Under the pieces are notes generated by a model. That model was not told the origin of the DNA and ran no database searches. It saw only the letters and a program-made list of their open reading frames with translations. From Mycolicibacterium iranicum (lineage in GTDB: Bacteria; Actinomycetota; Actinomycetes; Mycobacteriales; Mycobacteriaceae), in contig NZ_JACHVU010000003.1 in NCBI RefSeq assembly GCF_014190915.1, forward strand, positions 496,001 through 560,000: a stretch of DNA of 64,000 nucleotides, in the 5' to 3' direction. This document shows, in pieces, positions 31,187 through 41,737 of the stretch (the stretch's first letter is position 1; every line of letters starts with the position of its first letter). A program made the position numbers and the translations under genes.

Positions 31187-31210
31187 CTAAGAAACGCACA
31201 CGTATCTTAG
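31187..31210. promoter_or_regulatory. Operator copy 2 overlapping the ribosome site of the hydrolase gene
   Basis: CTAAGAAACG-CACA-CGTATCTTAG is a 24-bp near-perfect palindrome (9 of 10 pairs). It starts just after a possible -10 (TAACGT, 31176-31181) and runs into the AGGAG ribosome site, so a bound repressor would block transcription start. Confidence 0.7.
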
Positions 31211-31219
31211 GAGACTGTC

Positions 31220-31903
31220 ATGGCAACGTATCCGCCATTCCGCACCGTCGACACCGCCAAGGTCCAGCACCTGAGCTGCGGCCGGGGTCGCCGTCGGATC
31301 ACCATCGACCACCGACCGCTTGCCGGGGTGACGCCGGCGATGCTGCTCGACTGGTTCACGCATCTGGGCGCCACCATGCACTACGGCGGCAAGGTGGTCG
31401 ATCGCTACCACGCCTGGCATCCCGTCGATCACATCCTGTGGGAGCTGGCGCGCCCCGCGCCCGGCGGCGGCGCCGCCGAAGGTGCTCGCTTCCACATGGT
31501 CGAGGCGTTCGGGGCGCGCCCGGAGTTCACGGTCGACGAGGTGGCCCGCGTGGAGAAGCTCGACGAGACCGGCATCCGCCTCGTGCTGCGCGTCGCAGGC
31601 ATCCCGGTGTTCCAGCTGGAGCACACCTGGTCGGCCGGTGCCGACGGCGCGCATTACGTGACGGTGATGGACCTCGGCGTGCGTTCGCGTCTGCTGTCGC
31701 CGATCAACGGGCTGCTGCACCGGCGCTTTCCGGACGCGAAAGCCCACGCCTGGGTCAGGCACAACATCGAGGAGGTCGGGCAGCTGGAGCACCTGCTGCC
31801 GGCGCTCGCGGCGTCAGGTGAAGCGGAACCAGCGCAGTGCGCAGAGCGCCGCGACGGCGCCCCAGGCCGCCAGCACCGCGAGGCCGAACCAGTCCACCGA
31901 TAG
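31220..31903 (+). CDS. DAPG hydrolase (PhlG)-like protein
   Basis: Member of the family of metal-dependent C-C hydrolases typified by 2,4-diacetylphloroglucinol hydrolase; the real substrate here is unknown. It has 227 residues. MLLDWFTHLGATMHYGGKVV and YHAWHPVDHILWEL (metal-ligand type His/Asp) are followed by WVRHNIEEVGQLEHLLP, typical of the family's C-terminal motif. ATG 31220 has AGGAG upstream. The last 30 residues (GEAEPAQCAERRDGAPGRQ...) read antisense through the 3' end of the ABC permease and look like an accidental extension. Probably repressed by the divergent TetR. Confidence 0.65.
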   Translation: MATYPPFRTVDTAKVQHLSCGRGRRRITIDHRPLAGVTPAMLLDWFTHLGATMHYGGKVVDRYHAWHPVDHILWELARPAPGGGAAEGARFHMVEAFGARPEFTVDEVARVEKLDETGIRLVLRVAGIPVFQLEHTWSAGADGAHYVTVMDLGVRSRLLSPINGLLHRRFPDAKAHAWVRHNIEEVGQLEHLLPALAASGEAEPAQCAERRDGAPGRQHREAEPVHR

Positions 31904-32611
31904 CGTCATCGCCTGCGTCAGTGCCTCGGTCAGCGCGCCGGACGGCGTCAGGCGGGCCACCCACTGCACGGCCGTCGGCACCATCCCGCCTTCGAGGGTC
32001 AGTGCGCCTAGGCCGGCGAAGACGAACCACAGCAGGTTCGCGACGGCCAGCACGATCTCGGCCCTCAGCGTGCCGCCCAGCAACAGGCCCAAGGCGGCGA
32101 ACACGGCGGTGCCCAGCGCGATGATCAGCGCGCCGAGGGCCAGGCCCGCGAGGGGCGGGCGCCACCCGAGCGCGAACCCGATCGCGCCGAACAGGATCGA
32201 CTGCAGGAACACGACCGCGACGACCGCCAGCGATTTGCCGGCGATGATTCCCCACACCGGCAGCGCGGTCGCGCCGAGCCGCTTGAGTGCGCCGTAGCGA
32301 CGGTCGAACGCGACGGCGATCGCCTGGCCCGTGAAGGCGGTCGAGATGACGGCCAGCGCCATGATCGCGGGGACGAACGTCGCCGCGCGGTTGGGCCCGA
32401 ACGATCCGAGGGGCAGCAGGGTCAGCCCCACCAGAAGCGTGATCGGGATGAACATGGTCAGCAGCAGCTGCTCGCCATTGCGCAGCAGCAGACGCAACTC
32501 CAGCCCGAACTGCGCCTTGAGCATCTTCGACACCGCGGCCGGGCGCGGGTCGGGGGTGAATGTTCCGGGGGCGAACCGGTTGGCCACCGCTCGTGGATCC
32601 TGTGCGGTCAT
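31814..32611 (-). CDS. ABC transporter permease (Rv1457c-like)
   Basis: ABC-2 type exporter permease with 265 residues and six membrane segments, beginning after a 40-residue cytosolic leader (MTAQDPRAVANRFAPGTFTP). The first long helix is QLLLTMFIPITLLVGLTLLPLG. ATG 32611 overlaps the stop of the ATPase gene. It forms a pair with that ATPase. In mycobacteria the pair lies with mptB, so a role in cell-envelope export is possible but not shown. The 3' end overlaps the PhlG-like gene by 90 bp. Confidence 0.9.
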   Translation of the reverse strand: MTAQDPRAVANRFAPGTFTPDPRPAAVSKMLKAQFGLELRLLLRNGEQLLLTMFIPITLLVGLTLLPLGSFGPNRAATFVPAIMALAVISTAFTGQAIAVAFDRRYGALKRLGATALPVWGIIAGKSLAVVAVVFLQSILFGAIGFALGWRPPLAGLALGALIIALGTAVFAALGLLLGGTLRAEIVLAVANLLWFVFAGLGALTLEGGMVPTAVQWVARLTPSGALTEALTQAMTLSVDWFGLAVLAAWGAVAALCALRWFRFT

Positions 32612-33537
32612 CGGCGTAGGTCCCGTCCCGTCAGGTCGAGGAAGACGTCCTCGAGGCTGCGTTGCTCGACGCGCATGTCGGTGGCCAGCACGTCGAGGCG
32701 CGCACACCATGCGGTGACGGTGGCCAGCACCTGTGGATCTATGTGCCCCTCGACCAGGTATTCGCCCGGGGCGGTCTCGACCGCGCTGTAGGCCTCGGGC
32801 AGAGCGGAAATCAGCAGCGACAGATCCAGCATGCGCGGTGCGCGGAAGCGCAGCTGGTTCTCCGCGCCGCTGCGCATCAATTCGGCGGGGGAGCCGGTGG
32901 CGACCGCGGCGCCGTTGTCGATGATCAGGATGCGGTCGGCGAGTTCCTCGGCCTCGGTGAGCTGATGGGTCGTCAGAACCACCGTCACACCGTCGCGGCG
33001 CAGCGCGTCGATCAGTTCCCACACCACGATCCGCGCGTGGGCGTCCATGCCGGCGGTGGGTTCGTCGAGGAACACCAGCTCGGGCCGCCCGACGACCGCA
33101 CAGGCCAGCGCCAGACGCTGCTGCTGGCCGCCCGAGAGCCGCCGGTAGGTCGTGCGCGCCGAATCGGTCAACCCCAGGGTGTCCAGCAGCCACTGCGGGT
33201 CCAGCGGGTCGGCCGCGTAGGAGGCCACCAGGTCGAGCATCTCGCCCGCGCGGGCGGCCGGATACGCGCCGCCGCCCTGCAGCATGACGCCGGTGCGGGC
33301 GCGGACCTCGGCGTTGTCAGCAACGGGGTCGATGCCGAGGATGCGGATCGAGCCGGCGTCGGGCCTGGTGAAGCCCTCGCACATCTCGACGGTCGTCGTC
33401 TTGCCGGCCCCGTTGGGGCCCAGCAGTGCGAACACCTCGGCAGCCTGCACGTCGAGGTCGAGATCGTTCACCGCCGTCGTCGACCCGAACCGCTTGCTCA
33501 CACCACGCAGCTGGACGGGGACGGAACCGGCGCTCAC
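32608..33537 (-). CDS. ABC transporter ATP-binding protein (Rv1458c-like)
   Basis: ATPase partner of the ABC-2 permease with 309 residues. Walker A is LLGPNGAGKTT (about 38-48), the signature is RLSGGQQQRLALA, Walker B is ELVFLDEPTAGMD and the switch histidine is in LTTHQ. A C-terminal regulatory extension (about 215-309, ending LEDVFLDLTGRDLRR) is of the drug-exporter (DrrA/CcmA) kind. GTG start overlaps the mptB stop; stop overlaps the permease start. Confidence 0.94.
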   Translation of the reverse strand: MSAGSVPVQLRGVSKRFGSTTAVNDLDLDVQAAEVFALLGPNGAGKTTTVEMCEGFTRPDAGSIRILGIDPVADNAEVRARTGVMLQGGGAYPAARAGEMLDLVASYAADPLDPQWLLDTLGLTDSARTTYRRLSGGQQQRLALACAVVGRPELVFLDEPTAGMDAHARIVVWELIDALRRDGVTVVLTTHQLTEAEELADRILIIDNGAAVATGSPAELMRSGAENQLRFRAPRMLDLSLLISALPEAYSAVETAPGEYLVEGHIDPQVLATVTAWCARLDVLATDMRVEQRSLEDVFLDLTGRDLRR

Positions 33538-35294
33538 GGAGACTCAGCGTAGGCGTCGGGCTTGGCGCCCGATGGTGCCGGTGGTGTCGCGGCATCGGTC
33601 GGTGGGTCTGTCGACGTGTCCTGCGGCGGGCGTGCGGCGCTGTCTCCGGGCTGTTCCTCGGCAGCGTCACCGGCGGTGTCCTCGGGCAGTGGGCGCCAGG
33701 GCAGCCAGCGATAGGTCAGGCCGGCGAGCATCAGCAGGATGAGGAAACTCGCGACGGTGGCCATGGCGATCTGGAACAGCGCGAACCGGTCGCCGTTGGC
33801 GGTCGGGCCGAAGATGCCGACCACGAGCGTGACGACGATCGCGGCCGCCCGGAATCGTGGTCTGGTGGCCCACGCCGCGAGCGGGATGATCGCCCACAGC
33901 ACGTACCACGGCTGGACGACCGGGAACAGGAGCAGGGTGACGCCGAGTGCCACGCCGAGGCCACCCACCGGGTGCAGCCGGCCTCGGAACACGGCCAGCA
34001 GCAGCCACAGCACGATCACCGCGATCGCCGTGACGCCGATGGCGCGGGTCAGCGCCAGAACCGCGGTCGTGTGGTCGCCGAGGCCGAGCAGGATGCCGAC
34101 CTGACCGGTGCCCAGAGCCAGCAGGGTCGGCGGCGACATCCAGCTGCGGACGACGTTCGCGGTGCCGAGCGTGAACAGCCAGCCGAAACCCAGTCCGCTC
34201 GCCCAGCCGATCAGGGCCATCACCACCAGGGCCACGGCCCCGAGGGAGGTGCTGGCGAGAAGGAACGCCTTGATGGTGCCGCCCAGCCGGTACGCCAACG
34301 CCATCGCGACGAAGCCCAGCGCCAGCAGGGACGGCAACTTCACCTGGGAGGACAGGGTGATCAGGACCGTGCCCGCCAGCAGCATCGCCATCGGGTACCA
34401 GCCCAGCCACTGCTGTCGTCCCCGCGGCCACGTCAGCGGCCGGGGTACCAGCGGCGCGACGGCGTCGATCCCGCGCAGCGCGAACTCGGTGCCGGCGAGC
34501 ATCATGCCCAGCATCAGCGCCTCGTTGTGGATCCCCGCCACCAGGTGCATGAACAGCAGCGGGTTGGCCGCGCCCAGCCACAGCGCGCTGACTTCGGCCA
34601 CCCCGCACCGCCGGGCCAGCCGCGGCGTCGCCCACACGATCATCCCGACGCCGAGCAGCACCACCAGGCGGTGGAACAGCACTGCTTCGACGATGTTCTC
34701 ACCGGTCAGCTGCGAGATGCCGCGGCCGATCCACAGGAACAGCGGGCCGTAGGGCGCCGGCGTCTCGCGCCACATGCTCGGTACCGACAGCGTGAAGACG
34801 TGGTCCAGCCCGAGCCCGGGTGCGGGGCCGACCTTGTACGGGTCGTTGCCCTGCAGCGAGATCTCACTCTGCGCCAGGTAGGAGTAGACGTCCTTGCTGT
34901 ACATCGGCGGCGCGATCAGCAGCGGCACCACCCACAGCATCAGGGTGCGGTCGAGCTGGCTGCGGGTCATCTTCCGCTTGCCCAGCGTCAGCCGGCCCAG
35001 CATCAGCCAGGCCAGGGCCATCATCACCGCGCCGGTCGTGGTCATCGTCAGCGACACGGTCTGGATACGCGACGGCAGGTTGAGCAGCCGCACGCCGAAC
35101 GTCGGGTCCTGCACCACGGGCCGCGCGCCGGCGCCCAGGGCGCCGATGGCCATGAGCACCGTGCCGGTGGCCCCGAAGAGGCGGGTCCGGCGCATCGCGA
35201 CCAGTTCGGCGTCGTTCAGCGGGCTGCCCACGGTGCGCTCGTCGCCGTGCCAGCCGGCGATCGAACGGCTGAGGGAGAGCTGCCGGGCGGCCAC
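33534..35294 (-). CDS. mptB: Alpha-(1->6)-mannopyranosyltransferase MptB
   Basis: GT-C polyprenyl-phosphomannose-dependent mannosyltransferase acting at the outer face of the membrane in lipomannan synthesis. It has 586 residues and about 13 membrane segments. Asp135 in PPMYSKDVYSYLAQ is the GT-C catalytic loop acidic residue. APYGPLFLWIGRGISQLTGEN and HNEALMLGMMLAGTEFAL are further family blocks. The C-terminus is Asp/Pro/Thr-rich and cytosolic. GTG start, 119 bp from the sufR start. It is the first gene of a three-gene coupled minus-strand unit with the ABC exporter. Confidence 0.9.
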   Translation of the reverse strand: MAARQLSLSRSIAGWHGDERTVGSPLNDAELVAMRRTRLFGATGTVLMAIGALGAGARPVVQDPTFGVRLLNLPSRIQTVSLTMTTTGAVMMALAWLMLGRLTLGKRKMTRSQLDRTLMLWVVPLLIAPPMYSKDVYSYLAQSEISLQGNDPYKVGPAPGLGLDHVFTLSVPSMWRETPAPYGPLFLWIGRGISQLTGENIVEAVLFHRLVVLLGVGMIVWATPRLARRCGVAEVSALWLGAANPLLFMHLVAGIHNEALMLGMMLAGTEFALRGIDAVAPLVPRPLTWPRGRQQWLGWYPMAMLLAGTVLITLSSQVKLPSLLALGFVAMALAYRLGGTIKAFLLASTSLGAVALVVMALIGWASGLGFGWLFTLGTANVVRSWMSPPTLLALGTGQVGILLGLGDHTTAVLALTRAIGVTAIAVIVLWLLLAVFRGRLHPVGGLGVALGVTLLLFPVVQPWYVLWAIIPLAAWATRPRFRAAAIVVTLVVGIFGPTANGDRFALFQIAMATVASFLILLMLAGLTYRWLPWRPLPEDTAGDAAEEQPGDSAARPPQDTSTDPPTDAATPPAPSGAKPDAYAESP

Positions 35295-35402
35295 GAAGGC
35301 AGCGTAGCGTTCGGTTATTCCTGGAATCCGGCGACGATCGGTGTGACTATTCCGACGTCACGCTAAGGGTCCCCTTGCTAGACCCGGTTGTGGAATTGCG
35401 TC

Positions 35403-35417
35403 ACACTGGTGTTGTGA
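35403..35417. promoter_or_regulatory. SufR-type operator ACACT-N5-TGTGA across the sufR start
   Basis: ACACT-GGTGT-TGTGA matches exactly the motif remembered for M. tuberculosis SufR. It is extended to TCACA-N7-TGTGA. The second arm contains the GTG proposed as the sufR start (35414-35416), so the site would block initiation and implies a leaderless or near-leaderless transcript. Confidence 0.75.
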
Positions 35418-36136
35418 AAATCCGTTCACAGGCTTCCGACGCGTCGCTACCGGCGCCGACGCCTGCTGTCGACGGTGACACCCAGGGCCACACCCGTCGC
35501 GCCATCGTCCGGTTGCTCCTGGAATCCGGCCCCACCACTGCCAGTCACATCGGCGAGCGCCTCGGGCTGTCCGCCGCCGGTGTCCGCAGGCACCTCGATG
35601 CGCTCATCGAGACCGGCGAGGCGCAGGCGAACGCGGCCGCGGCGTGGCAGCAGGAAGGCCGCGGCAGGCCGGCCAAGCGTTATCAGCTCACCGCCGCGGG
35701 CCGGGCCAAGCTGGAACACTCCTATGACGACCTGGCCTCGGCGGCGATGCGCCACCTGCGCGAGATCGGCGGCGACGAGGCCATCCGCACCTTCGCGCGT
35801 AAGCGCATCGACGCGATCCTCGCCGGTGTCGAACCCGTCGACGGGGACCCGTCGGGTGAGGACGTCGAGGCCGCCGCAGACCGGATCGCCGACGCATTGA
35901 GCGGCGCCGGTTATGCGACCACCACGACCCGCGTGGGAGGGCCGCTTCGCGGCGTACAGATCTGTCAGCATCACTGCCCGGTGTCGCACGTCGCCGAGCA
36001 GTTCCCCGAACTCTGCGAGGCCGAACAGCAGGCGATGTCGGAAGTGCTGGGTACCCACGTGCAACGGCTGGCCACGATCGTCAACGGGGACTGTGCCTGC
36101 ACCACGCACGTCCCCCTCGTGCCGGTTGAACGATAG
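35414..36136 (+). CDS. sufR: Iron-sulfur cluster biosynthesis repressor SufR
   Basis: DNA-binding Fe-S sensor controlling the suf operon. From GTG 35414 it has 240 residues; starts at 35390 (GTG) or 35375 (TTG) cannot be ruled out, but both lie before the operator. The winged HTH (about 25-95) includes TASHIGERLGLSAAGVRRHLDAL and a GRGRPAKRYQLT wing. The C-terminal cluster-binding cysteines are in VQICQHHCPVSHVAEQFPELCEAEQ and NGDCACTTH. Loss of the cluster is expected to release sufBDCSUT. Confidence 0.92.
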   Translation: MKIRSQASDASLPAPTPAVDGDTQGHTRRAIVRLLLESGPTTASHIGERLGLSAAGVRRHLDALIETGEAQANAAAAWQQEGRGRPAKRYQLTAAGRAKLEHSYDDLASAAMRHLREIGGDEAIRTFARKRIDAILAGVEPVDGDPSGEDVEAAADRIADALSGAGYATTTTRVGGPLRGVQICQHHCPVSHVAEQFPELCEAEQQAMSEVLGTHVQRLATIVNGDCACTTHVPLVPVER

Positions 36137-36154
36137 CGACGGATAGCGCGAACA

Positions 36155-36179
36155 CTTCGGCTCACAGCCCGCGCCGAAG
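36155..36179 (+). promoter_or_regulatory. Stem-loop between sufR and sufB
   Basis: CTTCGGC and GCCGAAG form perfect 7-bp arms (36155-36161, 36173-36179) around an 11-nt loop, in the 73-bp sufR-sufB gap. It is followed by AAAAGGAG, the sufB ribosome site. There is no U-tract, so it looks more like an RNA-processing or expression-tuning element than a terminator. Confidence 0.5.
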
Positions 36180-36209
36180 CCACCACAAGAGCAAAAGGAG
36201 TGTGTCGCA

Positions 36210-37649
36210 ATGACACTCACACCGGAGGTCAAGCCGGAGGCACTGACCCAGGAAGAGACCATCGCGTCCCTGGGCAAGTACGGCTATGGCTGGGCCGACT
36301 CCGACGTCGCCGGGGCCAGCGCACAGCGCGGGTTGTCCGAAGCTGTGGTCCGCGACATCTCCGCGAAGAAGAGCGAGCCGGAGTGGATGCTCGACATCCG
36401 CCTCAAGGCGCTGCGCACCTTCGACAAGAAGCCGATGCCGAACTGGGGTTCCGACCTCGACGGTATCGATTTCGACAACATCAAGTACTTCGTGCGCTCC
36501 AGCGAGAAGCAGGCTGCCACCTGGGATGACCTGCCCGCCGACATCAAGAACACCTACGACAAGCTCGGCATCCCCGAGGCCGAGAAGCAGCGTCTGGTCT
36601 CCGGTGTCGCCGCGCAGTACGAGTCCGAGGTCGTCTACCACTCGATCCGCGAGGACCTGGAGGCCCAGGGCGTCGTCTTCCTCGACACCGACACCGCCCT
36701 CAAGGAGCACCCGGAGCTGTTCAAGCAGTACTTCGGCACCGTGATCCCGGCCGGTGACAACAAGTTCTCGGCGCTGAACACCGCGGTGTGGTCGGGCGGA
36801 TCGTTCATCTACGTCCCCAAGGGTGTGCACGTCGACATCCCGCTGCAGGCGTACTTCCGGATCAACACCGAGAACATGGGCCAGTTCGAGCGGACGCTGA
36901 TCATCGTCGACGAGGACGCCTATGTGCACTACGTCGAGGGCTGCACGGCCCCGATCTACAAGAGCGACTCGCTGCACAGCGCGGTCGTGGAGATCATCGT
37001 CAAGCCGGGCGGGCGCTGCCGCTACACGACCATCCAGAACTGGTCGAACAACGTCTTCAACCTGGTCACCAAGCGTGCCCGCGCCGAGGCCGGCGCCACG
37101 ATGGAATGGGTTGACGGCAACATCGGCTCCAAGGTGACCATGAAATACCCGGCCGTGTGGATGACCGGTGAGCACGCCAAGGGCGAGGTGCTCTCGGTGG
37201 CGTTCGCCGGTGAGGGCCAGCACCAGGACACCGGCGCCAAGATGCTGCACCTGGCACCGAACACGTCGAGCAACATCGTCTCGAAGTCCGTCGCCCGCGG
37301 CGGTGGGCGTGCGTCCTACCGCGGTCTGGTGCAGGTCAACAAGGGCGCGCACGGGTCGAAGTCGAGCGTGAAATGCGATGCGCTGCTGGTGGACACGATC
37401 AGCCGGTCCGACACCTATCCCTACGTCGACATCCGTGAGGACGACGTGACGATGGGCCACGAGGCCACGGTGTCGAAGGTCAGCGAGGATCAGATGTTCT
37501 ATCTGATGAGCCGCGGCCTGACCGAGGACGAGGCGATGGCCATGGTCGTGCGCGGCTTCGTGGAGCCGATCGCCAAAGAACTCCCGATGGAGTACGCGCT
37601 GGAGCTCAACCGGCTGATCGAGCTGCAGATGGAAGGGGCCGTGGGTTAG
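36210..37649 (+). CDS. sufB: Fe-S cluster assembly scaffold protein SufB, intein-free
   Basis: Core scaffold of the SufBCD complex on which the cluster forms. It has 479 residues in a right-handed beta-helix. Conserved blocks are [57 protein letters not shown] and [29 protein letters not shown]. The M. tuberculosis homologue Rv1461 carries an intein; here the coding sequence is continuous with no insertion. Strong AAGGAG upstream. The TAG overlaps the sufD GTG (TAGTG). Confidence 0.97.
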   Translation: MTLTPEVKPEALTQEETIASLGKYGYGWADSDVAGASAQRGLSEAVVRDISAKKSEPEWMLDIRLKALRTFDKKPMPNWGSDLDGIDFDNIKYFVRSSEKQAATWDDLPADIKNTYDKLGIPEAEKQRLVSGVAAQYESEVVYHSIREDLEAQGVVFLDTDTALKEHPELFKQYFGTVIPAGDNKFSALNTAVWSGGSFIYVPKGVHVDIPLQAYFRINTENMGQFERTLIIVDEDAYVHYVEGCTAPIYKSDSLHSAVVEIIVKPGGRCRYTTIQNWSNNVFNLVTKRARAEAGATMEWVDGNIGSKVTMKYPAVWMTGEHAKGEVLSVAFAGEGQHQDTGAKMLHLAPNTSSNIVSKSVARGGGRASYRGLVQVNKGAHGSKSSVKCDALLVDTISRSDTYPYVDIREDDVTMGHEATVSKVSEDQMFYLMSRGLTEDEAMAMVVRGFVEPIAKELPMEYALELNRLIELQMEGAVG

Positions 37650-38842
37650 TGGATCTCACTTCTGCGGTCGAAGGCACTGCGAAGTCCGGCTCGATCCTCA
37701 ACGCCACCAAGGGCGAACTGTTCTCGTCGTTCGACGTGAACGCGTTCGAGGTGCCGGGCGGACGTGACGAGATCTGGCGCTTCACCCCGCTCAAGCGGCT
37801 GCGCGGCCTGCACGACGGATCGGCACCGGCGACGGGCACCGCGACGATCGACGTCTCGACGCCCGACGACGTCTGGGTCGACCGGACCGGCCGCGACGAC
37901 TCCCGTCTCGGGCAGGCCGGCGTCCCGACGGACCGTGTTGCGGCCCAGGCGTTCTCGTCGTTCGAGACCGCGACGCTGATCGAGGTGCCGAAAGACACCG
38001 TGATCCGCGAGCCGATCGAGGTCACCGTCACCGGTCCCGGTGAGGGTCAGACCGCCTACGGCCACCTGCAGATCCGCATCGGGGAGCTGTCACGCGCGAT
38101 CGTCGTGGTCGACCTTCGCGGCAGCGGAACCTACGCCGACAACGTCGAGATCATCGTCGGCGACTCCGCCGGTGTCGGCGTCATCTGGATCGCCGACTGG
38201 GCCGACGACGCCGTGCACGTGAGTTCGCACCACGTGCGGCTGGGCAAGGACGCGGTGGTCGGGCATGTCAACGTCACCCTCGGCGGCGACGTGGTCCGGA
38301 CGACGGCCACCGTGCGTTACGACGCCCCGGGCGGCGAGGCGCAGATGCTCGGCACCTACTTCGCCGACGACGGACAGCATTTCGAGTCGCGTCTGCTCGT
38401 CGACCACTCACAGCCCAACTGCAAGTCCGACGTCCTGTACAAGGGCGCCCTGCAGGGGGATCCCGAGTCCAGGAAGCCAGACGCGCACACCGTCTGGGTG
38501 GGCGACGTGCTCATCCGGGCGGAGGCCACCGGGACCGACACCTTCGAGGTGAACCGGAACCTGGTGCTCACCGACGGCGCGCGCGCCGATTCGGTGCCCA
38601 ACCTGGAGATCGAGACGGGCGAGATCGTCGGCGCCGGGCATGCCAGTGCGACCGGACGTTTCGACGACGAGCAACTGTTCTACCTGCGGGCACGCGGCAT
38701 TCCAGAGGCCCAGGCCCGCCGCCTGGTGGTGCGCGGCTTCTTCAACGAGATCATCGCGAAGATCGCCGTCCCCGCCGTGCGCGAGCGCCTGACCGAAGCC
38801 ATCGAACGAGAACTAGCGATCACCGAAGCGAGAAGTGACTGA
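37649..38842 (+). CDS. sufD: Fe-S cluster assembly protein SufD
   Basis: SufB paralogue completing the SufBC2D complex, also needed for iron entry. It has 397 residues. The N-terminal helix-rich part has EVPGGRDEIWRFTPLKRL; the beta-helix core leads to VNRNLVLTDGARADSVPNLEIET and the C-terminal GHASATGRFDDEQLFYLRARGI. GTG start overlaps the sufB stop by one base. The C-terminus overlaps a possible upstream sufC start. Confidence 0.96.
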   Translation: MDLTSAVEGTAKSGSILNATKGELFSSFDVNAFEVPGGRDEIWRFTPLKRLRGLHDGSAPATGTATIDVSTPDDVWVDRTGRDDSRLGQAGVPTDRVAAQAFSSFETATLIEVPKDTVIREPIEVTVTGPGEGQTAYGHLQIRIGELSRAIVVVDLRGSGTYADNVEIIVGDSAGVGVIWIADWADDAVHVSSHHVRLGKDAVVGHVNVTLGGDVVRTTATVRYDAPGGEAQMLGTYFADDGQHFESRLLVDHSQPNCKSDVLYKGALQGDPESRKPDAHTVWVGDVLIRAEATGTDTFEVNRNLVLTDGARADSVPNLEIETGEIVGAGHASATGRFDDEQLFYLRARGIPEAQARRLVVRGFFNEIIAKIAVPAVRERLTEAIERELAITEARSD

Positions 38843-38843
38843 C

Positions 38844-40887
<2,044 letters not shown>

Positions 40888-40890
40888 GCG

Positions 40891-41355
40891 ATGCGGCTCG
40901 AGCAGATCTACCAGGAAGTGATCCTGGACCACTACAAGCACCCGCACCACCGCGGCCTGCGCGAACCCTTCGCCGCCGAGGTGCATCACGTCAATCCGAC
41001 CTGCGGCGACGAGGTGACGCTGCGGGTGGCGCTGTCCCCGGACGGTGAGACGGTCACGGACATCTCCTACGACGGGCAGGGTTGTTCGATTAGCCAGGCG
41101 TCGACGTCGGTGCTGACCGATCAGGTGATCGGCCGGACAGTCGGGGACGCGCTCAAGACGGTGGCGGCGTTCTCGGAGATGGTGTCCTCACGCGGCAAGA
41201 TCGACGGTGACGAGGACGTGCTCGGCGACGGGACCGCCTTCGCCGGGGTGTCGAAATATCCCGCGCGGGTGAAGTGCGCGTTGTTGGGATGGACGGCTTT
41301 CAAGGCCGCGCTGGCGGAGGCCCACGGGCCCGAGAATTCGGAGGAGAACCGATGA
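40891..41355 (+). CDS. sufU: SufU, zinc-dependent sulfurtransferase partner of SufS
   Basis: Accepts persulfide sulfur from SufS, replacing SufE in Gram-positive bacteria. It has 154 residues. Zinc/persulfide ligands are Cys38 and Asp40 (NPTCGDEV), Cys65 (DGQGCSISQAS) and Cys129 (ARVKCALLGW). The SufU-specific insert between residues 100 and 120 is present. Begins 3 bp after sufS; TGA overlaps the sufT ATG. Confidence 0.96.
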   Translation: MRLEQIYQEVILDHYKHPHHRGLREPFAAEVHHVNPTCGDEVTLRVALSPDGETVTDISYDGQGCSISQASTSVLTDQVIGRTVGDALKTVAAFSEMVSSRGKIDGDEDVLGDGTAFAGVSKYPARVKCALLGWTAFKAALAEAHGPENSEENR

Positions 41356-41702
41356 GTGACACTGCAACCGAACCCAACGACGAACTGCTCGCCGACGTCG
41401 AAGAGGCCATGCGCGACGTCGTCGACCCTGAGCTGGGGATCAACGTCGTCGACCTGGGGCTTGTCTACGGGATCAACCTGGAGAAGAGCGACGCGGGCCC
41501 CGTCGCATTGATCGACATGACGCTGACGTCTGCGGCATGTCCCCTGACCGACGTCATCGAGGACCAGTCGCGGACGGCCCTGGTGGGCGCCGGGCTGGTG
41601 AACGAGATCAAAATCAACTGGGTCTGGAATCCGCCGTGGGGCCCCGACAAGATCACCGACGACGGGCGCGAACAGCTGAGGGCACTCGGCTTCACCGTCT
41701 AG
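41352..41702 (+). CDS. sufT: SufT / MIP18-family Fe-S maturation factor
   Basis: DUF59 protein aiding Fe-S delivery under high demand. It has 116 residues. Signature blocks are MRDVVDPELGINVVDLGLVYGI and MTLTSAACPLTDVIEDQ (with the conserved cysteine), then KINWVWNPPWGPDKITDDGREQLRALGF. ATG overlaps the sufU stop. Last gene of the suf operon. Confidence 0.95.
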   Translation: MSDTATEPNDELLADVEEAMRDVVDPELGINVVDLGLVYGINLEKSDAGPVALIDMTLTSAACPLTDVIEDQSRTALVGAGLVNEIKINWVWNPPWGPDKITDDGREQLRALGFTV

Positions 41703-41737
41703 CCTCCTCCGGCGGCTCTGCTGGCCACAATCGTGAG

